The notes: generated by a model not told the origin, from the letters alone. Counted from the stretch's first letter, positions 44,957 to 53,611 are shown. The stretch: DNA of 64,000 nucleotides from DATLHO01 sp035539855 (GCA_035539855.1 DATLHO010000017.1:14324-78323); one strand, 5' to 3'. Program-made: numbers and translations.

Positions 44957-47900
44957 ATGGACACACGCGCACCCAATACGACCACGAACGCCCCCGTTCC
45001 CGTGAGGGATTCCGGAGGGCGGGCCACCCGGCTGCCCTTCATCGGACGAGAACAGATGCTCAGGGGCATCGCCCGGGCGTACTCGCACACGCACGATGGC
45101 GGGCGTATGCTCGTGACGATCGTCGGCGAGCGTGGCAGCGGCCGATCAAGGACGCTGCGCGAGATTCGCTCGATGACCGAGCTCGCCGGCGCCCTCCTAC
45201 TGGAGCCCAGACTGCCGGCCGGCTCGAGCGACGTCGTCGCCGCGGTGGCTCGAGCTCTGCGTGAGGAGCTCGGAGTGCGACGCTCGATCGGACCGCTGAG
45301 TCCGGTCGACGCAGCTGACGCAAGTGAGGCTCCGGACGATCTCGCCGCGACCCTCGCGACGACGCTCACCGCGACCGCCGCGGTGATGCCGCTGGTGCTG
45401 CTCGTCGACGACATCGATGACGACCCCGCCGCGGTCGTTGCGCTCGCCGGCCTCCTGCAATCAGTCGACGCTCCCTGGCTCGCGATCATGACGAGCCGCC
45501 AGTCGACGGCCTCGGCCGCGGCGATGGTCGCGCGCAGCGCCGATGCGCACACGGCCGAGCTGTATTGCGAGCACTTCGACCACGAGAGCGTCACCGCGCT
45601 TCTGCGCGCGCTGCAGCGCGAGGAGCCCGAAGCACTCGACGTCGGCTGGCTCGTCGAGCGAACGCACGGACTGCCGCTGCTGCTGCGCGAGGCGATCGAG
45701 GCTGCGATGCGATGCGGAGCGCTCGTTCTCGAAGACGGGCGCCTGCGACGTGCCGACGAGATCGGACGCGCCGCCGACGAATACGCCGCACAGCTTCCGT
45801 TGTCGGTCCCGGAAATCCTGTCGCTCTCGGAGCCCGAGCGCGCGGCGCTCGCGACGTGCGCGCTGCTTGGACTGACGGCGCCCGAGGCCCTGCTCGAGCG
45901 ACTTGCGGTGACCGACACCTGCCTGTCACGCCTCGCTCGACTGCGGCTGGTGCGCCGCGACAACGCGAGCGTGACGTTCGAGAGTCGCCTGGTGCACGAG
46001 GCATCACTCGCCGACGCGCGCGCGCAACGGATCGACGAGCGCCACGCCCCGGTCCTGGCCGAGATCGTGCCCGGGGCAATCGACGACGGGCTGCGTCCTC
46101 CGCCGGGAACGATCGATCTGCTCGTGAGGACGGCTCCGGACGAGGCGCGCCGTCTGGAGCTCATCGGCGAGCTTCTCGCGTGCGCATCGCGGCTGGCGAC
46201 GGCGAACGAGTATTATCAGGCGGCCCTGATCATGCGCTCGTGCTACGACGCCGGCGTTGCCATCACCGACGATCACGACCGGCTCGCCGCATGGTTCGAT
46301 CAGTATGTCGGCGTGCTGCATGCGCTTGGCAGGGTGGATGAACAGCGTCGCGTGATCGACGACTTCCTGCGCCGGCATCCGGCCGAGAATGCGACGCCGG
46401 CGCTCGTGCCGATGGTCGCGCGCGCGATGCTCTGGCGCGCCGAGGATCTCGAGCGCAGCAAGCTCATGCAGCGGGCGATCGAGATGCTCGATGCGGCCGA
46501 CGTGATCATCGAGCGCGTCGCCGAGCCGGAGCTCGCCGCGTCGCTGAGGCATCGCGCGGTGATGGGCCGCGCGCGCGTCTACAGCGTGGCCGATCGCAAC
46601 GACGATGCGCTGGCACTGCTGCGACGGCTTCTCGACGAGATCGACTCCGACGCGCACCTACCGGTCGCCTTCGACGCGCTGCTGGTCTTCGGTCGCGTTG
46701 CCGACACGCCCGAACAGCGCGCCGAGGCCGAGAGCCGCATCGAGGCGATGCTCGACCGCTTCGAGCGCGATGGACGCGAGCGACTCGCCGTGCAGATGCG
46801 CGCGGCCCGCATCGGGCTGCATACCTCCGACGATGACTTCGACCTGCGCGAGCCGGAGATCCGGGAGATCGTGGAGCAGACGAAACGCTGCTCGCTGCCG
46901 CGCACCGAGACGAACGCCTGGGTCTGGCTTGCGATGATCCACTCCGAGCGCGGCGAGCAGCGCGAAGCGCTCCGCGCGATCGATCACGCGATCGAAGCGC
47001 GCTGGCGTGTCGGCTCGATCGCGCTGTGGCAGCTTGCGATGATCACGCGGGCGCAGATCCTGATGCTCGATCGACGCGACGACGAGGCGCTCGAAGCGAT
47101 CGCGCAGGTGGAGCTCGACGCGGAGACGTACGGCCGACCGTGTCGGCGCTTTCTGATCGACGTGGTCAAGTGCATCATCGCCGTTCGCCGGGGCGAATGG
47201 CAGTCTGGCACCGCCGGACTCGCCGTTCTCGCCGAGACAGGCAACGCCGAGCGCTTCGAAGCGGTACGCGAGACGATGCTGGTCGTCGAGGGAGAGATCC
47301 TTCTGCACTCGCATTCGATCGAGCGTGAACAGGCGCGCGATTACGCACGGCGCGTACTGCTCGAGGATCCCCAGGATCTCGACGCGCGCAGGCTGCTGCC
47401 GGTCGCTCTGGCGGTCGTTGCGCGCGCGCATGACGACGCGGGCACCGCGGCGCGGGGACGCGTCGGCGCAAGCGACCCTCTGATACAGGAGCTCGGGCGT
47501 CGCGTGACCGAATCCGTCGCGCTCTGGATCGAGCGTCGGGCCGAGGCCAATGCCGAGCATGCGCTGCACCTGCTGCGCGCACACGCGCCCCGCGCGCTTC
47601 CGGCCGAGGACCTCGCGGCGATCGGAGCGCGGCTGCCTCAGGGTCTCGCCGGTCCATCGTGGCATCACTGCGAGGTCCAGACGCTCGGCTCGATGCGCGT
47701 GATCGACGCGACCGGCGCGGAACGGGGCGGGCGGCACTTCGGTCAGCACAAGAGCGACTCGAAGCCGAAGAAGATGCTCGCGGCCCTCGCAGTCGCGGCG
47801 ATCGTCGGCCGGCGCCTCAAGCGCGAACGGCTCATTGAGATGGTCTGGGGAGAATCGGTCGCGGCCGAGACGGCGGTCAACAATTTCCACGTCACGCTTT

Positions 47901-48424
47901 CCGGCCTGCGTCAGGTCGTCGGCGACGTCGTCGACTTCGACGGCTCGAGCTACATGCTCAACACGAGCCTCGTGCGCGTCGACGCCTTGTGGATGCTCGC
48001 CCTCGTCGACGAAGCGGCCGCCGTTCAGCGCGCCGGGCTCCACTACAAGTCGTACGACCTTCTGCGTCAGGCAATCGCGCTGGTCAACGGAGAGTTCCTC
48101 GACGGCATCTACGACGAATGGACAGATGTCGCGAGGGAGATCGTCCGGGCGAAATCTCGCTTCGCTCGACTGCGTGTTGCGGAGATCGCCCTGGCGCGCG
48201 GCGAGTCCGACGTCGCCCGTCGTGAGATCGGCATGCTGCTCGACGCCGACCCTCTGGACGAGGAGGCCGAGTATCTGGCCCTCTCGATCCTGCGAGCCGA
48301 TGGCGAGCGCCTGCGGGCGCTTCGCGAGCTCGACCGCTTCACCGCCGCACTCGCAGCCGAATACGGCACCGAGCCCTCGGCGCGATTGCAATCGTTGCGC
48401 GGGTCGATTGCCCTGGCCGACTGA
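44957..48424 (+). CDS. Large AAA/TPR regulator with C-terminal SARP-type DNA-binding domain
   Basis: A 1155-residue regulator. An AAA_16/STAND-like ATPase domain (~25-330) begins FIGREQML. Its P-loop reads GERGSGRS (57-64), with arginine where lysine is expected; Walker B is LVLLVDDIDDDP (~147-156). A long all-alpha region (~380-880) looks like TPR/MalT-type helical repeats. From ~905 a winged-helix (VQTLGSMRVIDATG...RERLIEMVWGE...AVNNFHVTLSGLRQVVG) leads to a BTAD helical domain (VDALWMLALVDEA...ALVNGEFLDGIYDEW), as in SARP activators. In classic SARPs this module is N-terminal; here it is at the end. Targets and signal are unknown. A small-RNA candidate follows. Confidence 0.85.
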   Translation: MDTRAPNTTTNAPVPVRDSGGRATRLPFIGREQMLRGIARAYSHTHDGGRMLVTIVGERGSGRSRTLREIRSMTELAGALLLEPRLPAGSSDVVAAVARALREELGVRRSIGPLSPVDAADASEAPDDLAATLATTLTATAAVMPLVLLVDDIDDDPAAVVALAGLLQSVDAPWLAIMTSRQSTASAAAMVARSADAHTAELYCEHFDHESVTALLRALQREEPEALDVGWLVERTHGLPLLLREAIEAAMRCGALVLEDGRLRRADEIGRAADEYAAQLPLSVPEILSLSEPERAALATCALLGLTAPEALLERLAVTDTCLSRLARLRLVRRDNASVTFESRLVHEASLADARAQRIDERHAPVLAEIVPGAIDDGLRPPPGTIDLLVRTAPDEARRLELIGELLACASRLATANEYYQAALIMRSCYDAGVAITDDHDRLAAWFDQYVGVLHALGRVDEQRRVIDDFLRRHPAENATPALVPMVARAMLWRAEDLERSKLMQRAIEMLDAADVIIERVAEPELAASLRHRAVMGRARVYSVADRNDDALALLRRLLDEIDSDAHLPVAFDALLVFGRVADTPEQRAEAESRIEAMLDRFERDGRERLAVQMRAARIGLHTSDDDFDLREPEIREIVEQTKRCSLPRTETNAWVWLAMIHSERGEQREALRAIDHAIEARWRVGSIALWQLAMITRAQILMLDRRDDEALEAIAQVELDAETYGRPCRRFLIDVVKCIIAVRRGEWQSGTAGLAVLAETGNAERFEAVRETMLVVEGEILLHSHSIEREQARDYARRVLLEDPQDLDARRLLPVALAVVARAHDDAGTAARGRVGASDPLIQELGRRVTESVALWIERRAEANAEHALHLLRAHAPRALPAEDLAAIGARLPQGLAGPSWHHCEVQTLGSMRVIDATGAERGGRHFGQHKSDSKPKKMLAALAVAAIVGRRLKRERLIEMVWGESVAAETAVNNFHVTLSGLRQVVGDVVDFDGSSYMLNTSLVRVDALWMLALVDEAAAVQRAGLHYKSYDLLRQAIALVNGEFLDGIYDEWTDVAREIVRAKSRFARLRVAEIALARGESDVARREIGMLLDADPLDEEAEYLALSILRADGERLRALRELDRFTAALAAEYGTEPSARLQSLRGSIALAD

Positions 48425-48498
48425 GTCGAGCACGACGGGTCGAAAACGGCTCGAATCGGCTGATTTCGTGTTTAAGCGTCGGCCTAAGTCGACCGCTG

Positions 48499-48506
48499 TA
48501 CCTTTG
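48499..48506 (+). promoter_or_regulatory. Exact TAnnTTTG -7 element of a candidate small RNA
   Basis: TACCTTTG on the plus strand, 75 bases after the SARP-regulator stop, with no plus-strand gene downstream. A weak TTTA lies 24 bases upstream (48471). Confidence 0.35.
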
Positions 48507-48511
48507 ATCAG

Positions 48512-48638
48512 AACATGAGACTGTGGCACGGGACGATGTCTCACTTCAGTCGATCAGCGTTCTCGTTCGACATGCGCCTGGGGGGGAAGCATGTCGAATG
48601 AAAAGAAAAAGGCCCGCGTCATCGACGCGGGCCTTTTT
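48512..48638 (+). ncRNA. Candidate small RNA ending at a strong terminator
   Basis: From a -7 element at 48499, the 127-base stretch holds a perfect 10-bp stem (TTCGACATGC at 48566-48575, GCATGTCGAA at 48589-48598) with a G-rich 13-base loop, and then an intrinsic terminator. No open frame fits. The region could simply be the untranslated tail of the regulator gene; a separate RNA is inference. Confidence 0.35.
48606..48638. terminator. Bidirectional intrinsic terminator
   Basis: AAAAAGGCCCGCGTC and GACGCGGGCCTTTTT form a 10-bp GC stem plus A:U flanks around a 3-base loop. T-runs on both strands let it serve the plus-strand unit and the minus-strand cyclophilin gene (stop 48668). Confidence 0.92.
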
Positions 48639-48667
48639 GCTGGGTGTCGTGCCTGTGACGGCGTCGA

Positions 48668-49321
48668 CTACTGGTTCGTCGGCTTGACCTCGACGGCGTT
48701 GATCTCGACGATCGACACCGGCGTCTTGGGCTGGCCGTTGTAGCGCGGATCGAGCTCGACCCGCTCGATACGGTGGATGATGTCCATGCCCTTGGTCACG
48801 CGACCGAAGATCGTGTACGAATACGGCAGGTGGCTGGCCCGCTCGTCGCTCAGGACGATGAAGAACTGGCTCGTGTTCGTGTTCGGTCCGCGGTTGGCCA
48901 TCGCGAGGATGCCTTCCTTGTAACCGAGCTTCGCAAGCGGGCCTGTCGGATTGAGCTCGTCGGCGAACGTGCTGCCGAAGATCGACGTGCCGCCGGTGCC
49001 CCAGAGGTCCCGCCGCGACGCGCTGTCGCGCGAAAACGGGTCGCCCGCCTGGACGACGAAGCCTGGGACGACGCGATGGAAGAGAATGCCGTTGTAGTAC
49101 CCCTTCTTCGCCAGTTCGACGAAGTTCTTCACGGTCTTCGGCGCGTCGATGCCGTAGAGCTCGATCTCGATGTCGCCCATGCTCGTGCGAAGCACGGCCA
49201 TGTGCGTGGCTTTTGGACCGGTCTGTGTCTCCTGCGCGCGCATCGGCGCGGAGGCTGCGAGCAGGCCGATCGACGTGAGAACAAGTGCTGAAAGAAGTCG
49301 CATGGCTGTCGTATGTGACAT
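48668..49321 (-). CDS. Exported cyclophilin-type peptidyl-prolyl isomerase
   Basis: A cyclophilin with the short bacterial layout. A signal peptide (MRLLSALVLTSIGLLAASAPMRAQ) is followed by the domain MGDIEIELYGIDAPKTVKNFVELAKKGYYNGILFHRVVPGFVVQAGDP, ILAMANRGPNTNTSQFFIVL, and the final SYTIFGRVTKGMDII. The active-site arginine (FHRV), the Q in VQAGDP and the TNTSQFF block are present. ATG at 49321 or 49303 both work; the longer one lies inside a GATGTCACATA repeat remnant. A good promoter (49372-49402) precedes it. It acts in the periplasm on proline-containing exported proteins. Confidence 0.92.
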   Translation of the reverse strand: MSHTTAMRLLSALVLTSIGLLAASAPMRAQETQTGPKATHMAVLRTSMGDIEIELYGIDAPKTVKNFVELAKKGYYNGILFHRVVPGFVVQAGDPFSRDSASRRDLWGTGGTSIFGSTFADELNPTGPLAKLGYKEGILAMANRGPNTNTSQFFIVLSDERASHLPYSYTIFGRVTKGMDIIHRIERVELDPRYNGQPKTPVSIVEINAVEVKPTNQ

Positions 49322-49371
49322 CAGGATGTGCCCTCGATAACGTATACGGCGGTATGACACCGCCCCACCAC

Positions 49372-49402
49372 CGAAGTTAAACGACGAAGCTCCCGAAACA
49401 AA
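49372..49402 (-). promoter_or_regulatory. Promoter of the cyclophilin gene, TTTG-N19-TAACTTCG
   Basis: On the minus strand TTTG (49399-49402), a 19-base spacer and TAACTTCG (49372-49379) match the Bacteroidota consensus with one base off. The start of transcription would be near 49366. Confidence 0.6.
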
Positions 49403-49435
49403 CCACATTGAGCGAGGCGCCCAGGTGTTGGGCGA

Positions 49436-50137
49436 TCAGGCGCTCACCTCCTTGACCTTGATCCCGGTGATGCGCGCGGGCGTTCGCGGCATTTCTCCCT
49501 GATATCCCGTCGATTCGATCCTCATGAGCGATTCCTGACCGTCGCGGACGCGGCCGATGATCGTGTAGAGGTACTGAAGCTGCGCCGCGGCGCCGTCGCC
49601 GAGCACGATGAAGAATTGGCTGGAGTTCGTATTGGGACCACTGTTGGCCATCGCCACCATGCCGGTTGCGTAGCCGAGCTTTGCCGAGGGCTTGGCCGCG
49701 TCGAGCTCATCGTCGAACGTGCCGCCGTAGATCGATTCACCGCCCTGCCCCCAGAATTCCCGCTTCGACTCGTCCTTCGACTGCGGATCGCCGGCCTGTG
49801 CGACGAATCCGGGCACGACGCGATGGAAGGCGATCCCGTCATAGAACCCCTTCTTCGCGAGCCCGACGAAGTTGTTGACGGCCTTCGGCGCATCCTTGCC
49901 GAAGAGCTCGATGACGACCTCGCCCGAGTCTGTCGCGATCGTCGCGACGTGCGTCACGACGGGACCCGCCGTGTCCGCGACCTGGACGCTGTCGCCGGAG
50001 CCCATCGCTCCGGACGCTCCTGGGGCGAGCGTCGTCGTATCGATGCCACCGGCCGAGGGAGTCTCCGAGGTGCCGCCGCCGCAGGCGACGAGGATGAAGG
50101 CGAGGAGGAGGTAGAGGTGTTGGTATGGGCGGTTCAT
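49436..50137 (-). CDS. Lipoprotein cyclophilin, peptidyl-prolyl isomerase
   Basis: A 233-residue second cyclophilin, here a lipoprotein: LLLAFILVAC lipobox (cysteine ~19), a Gly/Ser/Thr-rich linker of ~45 residues, and then the isomerase domain with VVIELFGKDAPKAVNNFVGLAKKGFYDGIAFHRVVPGFVAQAGDP, MVAMANSGPNTNSSQFFIVLGD and TIIGRVRDGQESL. The core shares long identical stretches with the exported cyclophilin just downstream, so the two are probably tandem duplicates that differ in anchoring. A 7-base repeat array starts 7 bases before its ATG. Confidence 0.93.
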   Translation of the reverse strand: MNRPYQHLYLLLAFILVACGGGTSETPSAGGIDTTTLAPGASGAMGSGDSVQVADTAGPVVTHVATIATDSGEVVIELFGKDAPKAVNNFVGLAKKGFYDGIAFHRVVPGFVAQAGDPQSKDESKREFWGQGGESIYGGTFDDELDAAKPSAKLGYATGMVAMANSGPNTNSSQFFIVLGDGAAAQLQYLYTIIGRVRDGQESLMRIESTGYQGEMPRTPARITGIKVKEVSA

Positions 50138-50144
50138 GTTGGTT

Positions 50145-50178
50145 TGTCAGATGATAGATGTCAGATGTTAGATGTCAC
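50145..50178. repeat. GATGTCA 7-base repeat array upstream of the lipoprotein cyclophilin
   Basis: TGTCAGATGATAGATGTCA and further GATGTTA/GATGTCA units, followed by CGAGGC. With the array at 50368-50423 it forms a 25-bp inverted repeat with two mismatches (50159-50183 against 50368-50392). Confidence 0.85.
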
Positions 50179-50221
50179 GAGGCGAAGAGGTTTCGGTGAG
50201 CCAGGCCCCCTTCCATGAGCG

Positions 50222-50349
50222 GCGCCCCGTCATCCTTGACGAGCGGAGCGAGTCGGGGATCTGTCTTCGGCGGTAGCCGTGCCGAACGGTACCGCTACCG
50301 CGGAGGATAGATCTCCGCCGCGCTTCGCTTGCGAAGATGACGGGGGCGC
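50222..50349. repeat. GTCATCC-type palindromic element between repeat arrays
   Basis: 128 bp with ends GCGCCCCGTCATC (50222-50234) and GATGACGGGGGCGC (50336-50349), and an inner stem GCGGTAGC/GCTACCGC. It shares GTCATCC and GGGGATCTNTCTT with the three elements at 7298-7976, so it is a distant member of the same family. It fills most of the 283-base gap between the cyclophilin and uppP. Confidence 0.8.
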
Positions 50350-50367
50350 ATTCATTCCGGGTAGAGT

Positions 50368-50423
50368 GCCTCGTGACATTTGACATCTGACATCTGACAT
50401 CGAACATCTGACATCTGACATCA
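50368..50423. repeat. TGACATC 7-base repeat array over the uppP stop codon
   Basis: TGACATT/TGACATC/GAACATC units run to 50423. The uppP stop codon (minus strand TGA at 50421-50423) is itself part of a GATGTCA unit, so the array has moved right up to, or helped form, the gene end. Confidence 0.85.
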
Positions 50424-51266
50424 AGCCCCCAACCACCCCACCGCCACCGCAATCAAAATCCCCCCGCCCAGCAACAGCCGATAGGCGATGAACAGCCGCG
50501 TCGAGTGCGTCCGCAGATACCGCAGGAGGAACGCGATCGAGGCATACCCGCTGACTGCGGAGACCGCCGTGGCGACGACGAGCGTGAGCGTGCCGGCGCC
50601 GTCGAGGTGGCCGACGACCTTGAAGAATTCGAGCAGTCCGCTCGCGGCGATTGCGGGGATCGACAGCAGGAAGCTGAAGCGCGCGGCCGCCTCGCGGGTG
50701 AGCCCCGCGAAGAGTCCGGCGGTCAGCGTCGTGCCGGAGCGCGAGGAGCCAGGGATCAGCGCGATCGCCTGGGCCGCGCCGATGAACACGGCGTCGCGGG
50801 GCGTGAGCTGCTCGATCGGTCGGTTGAAGCGGGCGACGCGCTCGGCGATCTCCAGGAGAATCGCCAGGACGACGAGGCTGGTTCCGATCACGACGAGGTT
50901 CTTCGTCAACGCGCCCTCGATGACGTCCTTGAACGCGAGTCCGATGATGACGATGGGGATGGTGCCGAGCGCGATCATCCAGCCGCTTCGCGATTCGAAC
51001 GTCTGCTCGCGGACGGGGACGCGACGGAGATTCTCGCGAACGAACGCGCCGACGATGGCGACGATGTCGCGACTGAAGTAGACCAGCACCGCGACGAGCG
51101 TCCCGAGCTGCACGATCGCTATGAACTCCGTCCATCGTTCCGGCCGGGTCGGATCGATCAGGCCCATTGCTCGGCCGACGAGCGTCAGATGGGCGGTCGA
51201 GCTGATGGGAAGGAACTCGCTCAGACCCTGGATCAGGCCGAGCACGATTGCCTGGACGATCGTCAA
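50421..51266 (-). CDS. uppP: Undecaprenyl-diphosphatase
   Basis: A 281-residue, eight-helix membrane enzyme (BacA/UppP) that recycles undecaprenyl diphosphate to the monophosphate carrier used by MraY. Both active-site motifs are seen: GLIQGLSEFLPISSTAHL at the N-terminus and LIPGSSRSGTTL in the middle. The start is a TTG at 51266 directly followed by TIVQAIVLG. It is divergent from the flavin reductase gene across 232 bases. Loss of UppP is known to give bacitracin sensitivity. Confidence 0.96.
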   Translation of the reverse strand: MTIVQAIVLGLIQGLSEFLPISSTAHLTLVGRAMGLIDPTRPERWTEFIAIVQLGTLVAVLVYFSRDIVAIVGAFVRENLRRVPVREQTFESRSGWMIALGTIPIVIIGLAFKDVIEGALTKNLVVIGTSLVVLAILLEIAERVARFNRPIEQLTPRDAVFIGAAQAIALIPGSSRSGTTLTAGLFAGLTREAAARFSFLLSIPAIAASGLLEFFKVVGHLDGAGTLTLVVATAVSAVSGYASIAFLLRYLRTHSTRLFIAYRLLLGGGILIAVAVGWLGA

Positions 51267-51498
51267 ATCCTACACTCCGCTGATTCGTCTACCGTCGTTG
51301 AAGCGCCGTTCGGGAATCCTCGAAGATAGGAAGATTCGACGGCGCCCGCTCGGCACGGGCGATCGGGGGCTGTTTCGTACTTTCGTGCAGCCAATCCCCC
51401 CGATCCCACCGGACGCCTTCCGCTCCAGTAACCGACGGCGCTGCGACCCGGCTCGATGCCGTGTCGCGTCACCCGCGACGAGGGACTTCGACGCCTTG

Positions 51499-52656
51499 AT
51501 GCCATTGCATACCTCCGACGACATCGCCGTGCGCGAGCAGCTCGCGCCGCTGTTTCGACCCCATACGTTCCTTGCCGGCGTCACGACGCTCCGCAACCGG
51601 CTGGTGATGGCCCCGATGACGACCTATTCGTCGCATCCGAACGGCATGATCACCGCCGACGAGATCGCCTACCTGCGACGGCGATCCAAGGGCGTCGGCA
51701 TGACGATCACCGCCGCATGCTACGTCTCCTACGACGGCCATGCCTTCGACGGTCAGTGGAGCTGCGCGTCGGACGAGGCGATCCCGAGTCTGAAGGAGGC
51801 GGCCGACGCGATCCGCGAGGCCGGTGCGCTGGCCGTGCTGCAGCTTCATCACGGCGGCCGGCTCTGCGCCGCATCGCTGCTCGGCCACGCGCCGCTGGGT
51901 CCGAGCGCGGTGCGCGCCGAGCGTCCCGGCGCCGACGAGCCGCGTGAAATGAGCGAGTCCGAGATCGAGCGCACGATCGCGGCCTTCGGTCAGGCTGCCC
52001 GGCGCGCCGTTCGCGCGGGCTTCGACGGGGTCGAGATCCACGGCGCCAACGGCTACCTGCTGCAGCAGTTCTTCTCGCCGCACGCCAACCGTCGCACCGA
52101 TCAGTGGGGAGGCTCCGTCGAGAACCGCGCCGCCTTCCCGATCGCGGTGCTCGAGGAGGTTCAGGAGGTCGTCCGCCGCAACGCGTATCGTCCGTTCTCG
52201 ATCGGCTACCGGCTCTCGCCGGAGGAGGTCGAGGAGGAGGGGATCACGACCGAGGACACGCTGCATCTGGTCGAGGGACTCGTCGCCTGCCGTCCCGACT
52301 GGCTGCACATCTCGACGAACGATTACTTCGCCGGCAGTCTCCGCGACCGCGACGATGCGCGCGCGCGGACCGACATGATCGCCGAGCGCGTCGACAACCG
52401 CACGGCGATCATCGGCGTCGGCTCGGTGCTGACGCCCGACACCGCGTTGAAGATCCTCGAGTCCGGCGCGCACCTGGTGGCGCTCGGCCGGGAGCTGATC
52501 ATGGAGCCGGAGTGGGTCGAGAAGGTCGCCGCCGGCGATCTCGACGACCTTCGCGTGTGTCTTCCTGCCGAAGGCGCCGACGTCGAGTTGACGATTCCGA
52601 CGCCGATGTACCGCAGGATGCTCGGGCGGCCGGGCTGGCTGCCGGTCTGTGCCTGA
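51499..52656 (+). CDS. Old-yellow-enzyme family NADH:flavin oxidoreductase
   Basis: A 385-residue FMN-binding TIM-barrel reductase. It shows LVMAPMTTYSSHPNG, LQLHHGGRL, FDGVEIHGANGYLLQQFFSPHANRRTDQWGGS and ENR, then GVGSVLTPDTAL and ALGRELIMEPEW. The S/T-Y-S and HHGGR blocks bind FMN. It reduces activated alkenes; the physiological substrate is unknown. ATG 51499 gives the usual start; the frame extends back to 51121 antisense to uppP. A TACTTTCG -7-like site lies at 51378. Confidence 0.9.
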   Translation: MPLHTSDDIAVREQLAPLFRPHTFLAGVTTLRNRLVMAPMTTYSSHPNGMITADEIAYLRRRSKGVGMTITAACYVSYDGHAFDGQWSCASDEAIPSLKEAADAIREAGALAVLQLHHGGRLCAASLLGHAPLGPSAVRAERPGADEPREMSESEIERTIAAFGQAARRAVRAGFDGVEIHGANGYLLQQFFSPHANRRTDQWGGSVENRAAFPIAVLEEVQEVVRRNAYRPFSIGYRLSPEEVEEEGITTEDTLHLVEGLVACRPDWLHISTNDYFAGSLRDRDDARARTDMIAERVDNRTAIIGVGSVLTPDTALKILESGAHLVALGRELIMEPEWVEKVAAGDLDDLRVCLPAEGADVELTIPTPMYRRMLGRPGWLPVCA

Positions 52657-52776
52657 GGGGAAATCCCCGTGCCCCGTTATACCAAAGAGGCGCCTCGTGC
52701 GTCTCCCTCGTGTCGATTTCCGAACCAGGCCGAACTCAACCAACGCATTCGTATTCATCCATACACGGAGACATCC

Positions 52777-53496
52777 TTGAGAAACGTTCTCGCACTGGCG
52801 GCCCTCTGCGCCGCGCTGCTCAGCGTACCCGCGTACGCCCAGAAGTCGGGCGCGAAGACCGCACCGAAGAAGACCACGCTGAAGACCTCGTCGGACAGCA
52901 TCAGCTACTCGATCGGCGCGATGATCGGCCGCAATCTGAAGCAGCAGGAGATGGGCCTCGACGCCAATATCCTCACCGCCGCGATCGCCGATGCGCTCGC
53001 CGACCGCGCGCTCGCGTTGAGTGATGCCGAGATGGAGGGCGTGCTCAAGGTGCTGCAGGAGACGATGACCTCGAAGCAGGTCTCGAAGATCCAGGAGCTC
53101 GCCGCCAAGAACAAGGCGGCCGGCGAGGCGTTCCTCGCGCAGAACAGGTCGCGCCAGGGCGTCGTCGTGCTTCCGAGCGGCCTGCAGTACGAAGTGATCA
53201 CCGACGCCACGGGCGCCAAGCCCACGGCGAGCGACAAGGTCACGACGCACTACAAGGGAACGCTCATCGACGGCACGACCTTCGACAGCTCGTACGATCG
53301 TGGCGAGCCGGCTTCGTTCCAGCTCGACCAGGTCATCCGCGGATGGACCGAGGCGCTGCAGCTGATGTCGGTTGGATCGAAGTGGCGTCTGTTCGTACCG
53401 GCCGAGCTCGCCTATGGCGAGGGCGCCCCCAACGGCAGCCCGATCGGACCGAACTCGACCCTCATCTTCGAGGTCGAGCTTCTCAAGATCAACTAG
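52777..53496 (+). CDS. Exported FKBP-type peptidyl-prolyl isomerase (Mip-like)
   Basis: A 239-residue FKBP. A signal peptide (LRNVLALAALCAALLSVPAYAQ) precedes a helical dimerisation domain (DSISYSIGAMIGRNLKQQEMGLDANIL...) and the FKBP catalytic domain (ATASDK-like VTTHYKGTLIDGTTFDSSYDRGEPASFQLDQVIRGWTEALQLMSVG, then AYGEGAP and TLIFEVELLKI). TTG at 52777 is chosen because the signal peptide begins there; the longer frame from 52669 would add 36 residues unlike any signal. It is a periplasmic foldase. A hairpin terminator follows. Confidence 0.9.
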   Translation: MRNVLALAALCAALLSVPAYAQKSGAKTAPKKTTLKTSSDSISYSIGAMIGRNLKQQEMGLDANILTAAIADALADRALALSDAEMEGVLKVLQETMTSKQVSKIQELAAKNKAAGEAFLAQNRSRQGVVVLPSGLQYEVITDATGAKPTASDKVTTHYKGTLIDGTTFDSSYDRGEPASFQLDQVIRGWTEALQLMSVGSKWRLFVPAELAYGEGAPNGSPIGPNSTLIFEVELLKIN

Positions 53497-53516
53497 CGAC
53501 CACCAGGCCTCTATGA

Positions 53517-53552
53517 GAAAGCCCCCACCGGCACTGTCCGGTGGGGGCTTTC
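53517..53552. terminator. Bidirectional hairpin terminator
   Basis: GAAAGCCCCCACCGG and CCGGTGGGGGCTTTC form a perfect 15-bp stem around a 6-base loop, between the convergent FKBP and SurA-like genes. Confidence 0.85.
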
Positions 53553-53611
53553 ACGTTCACGGGCGCTCGATGGCGCGCGACAAGCGAAGACGCGCGTCGG
53601 TCGCGCGCGGG

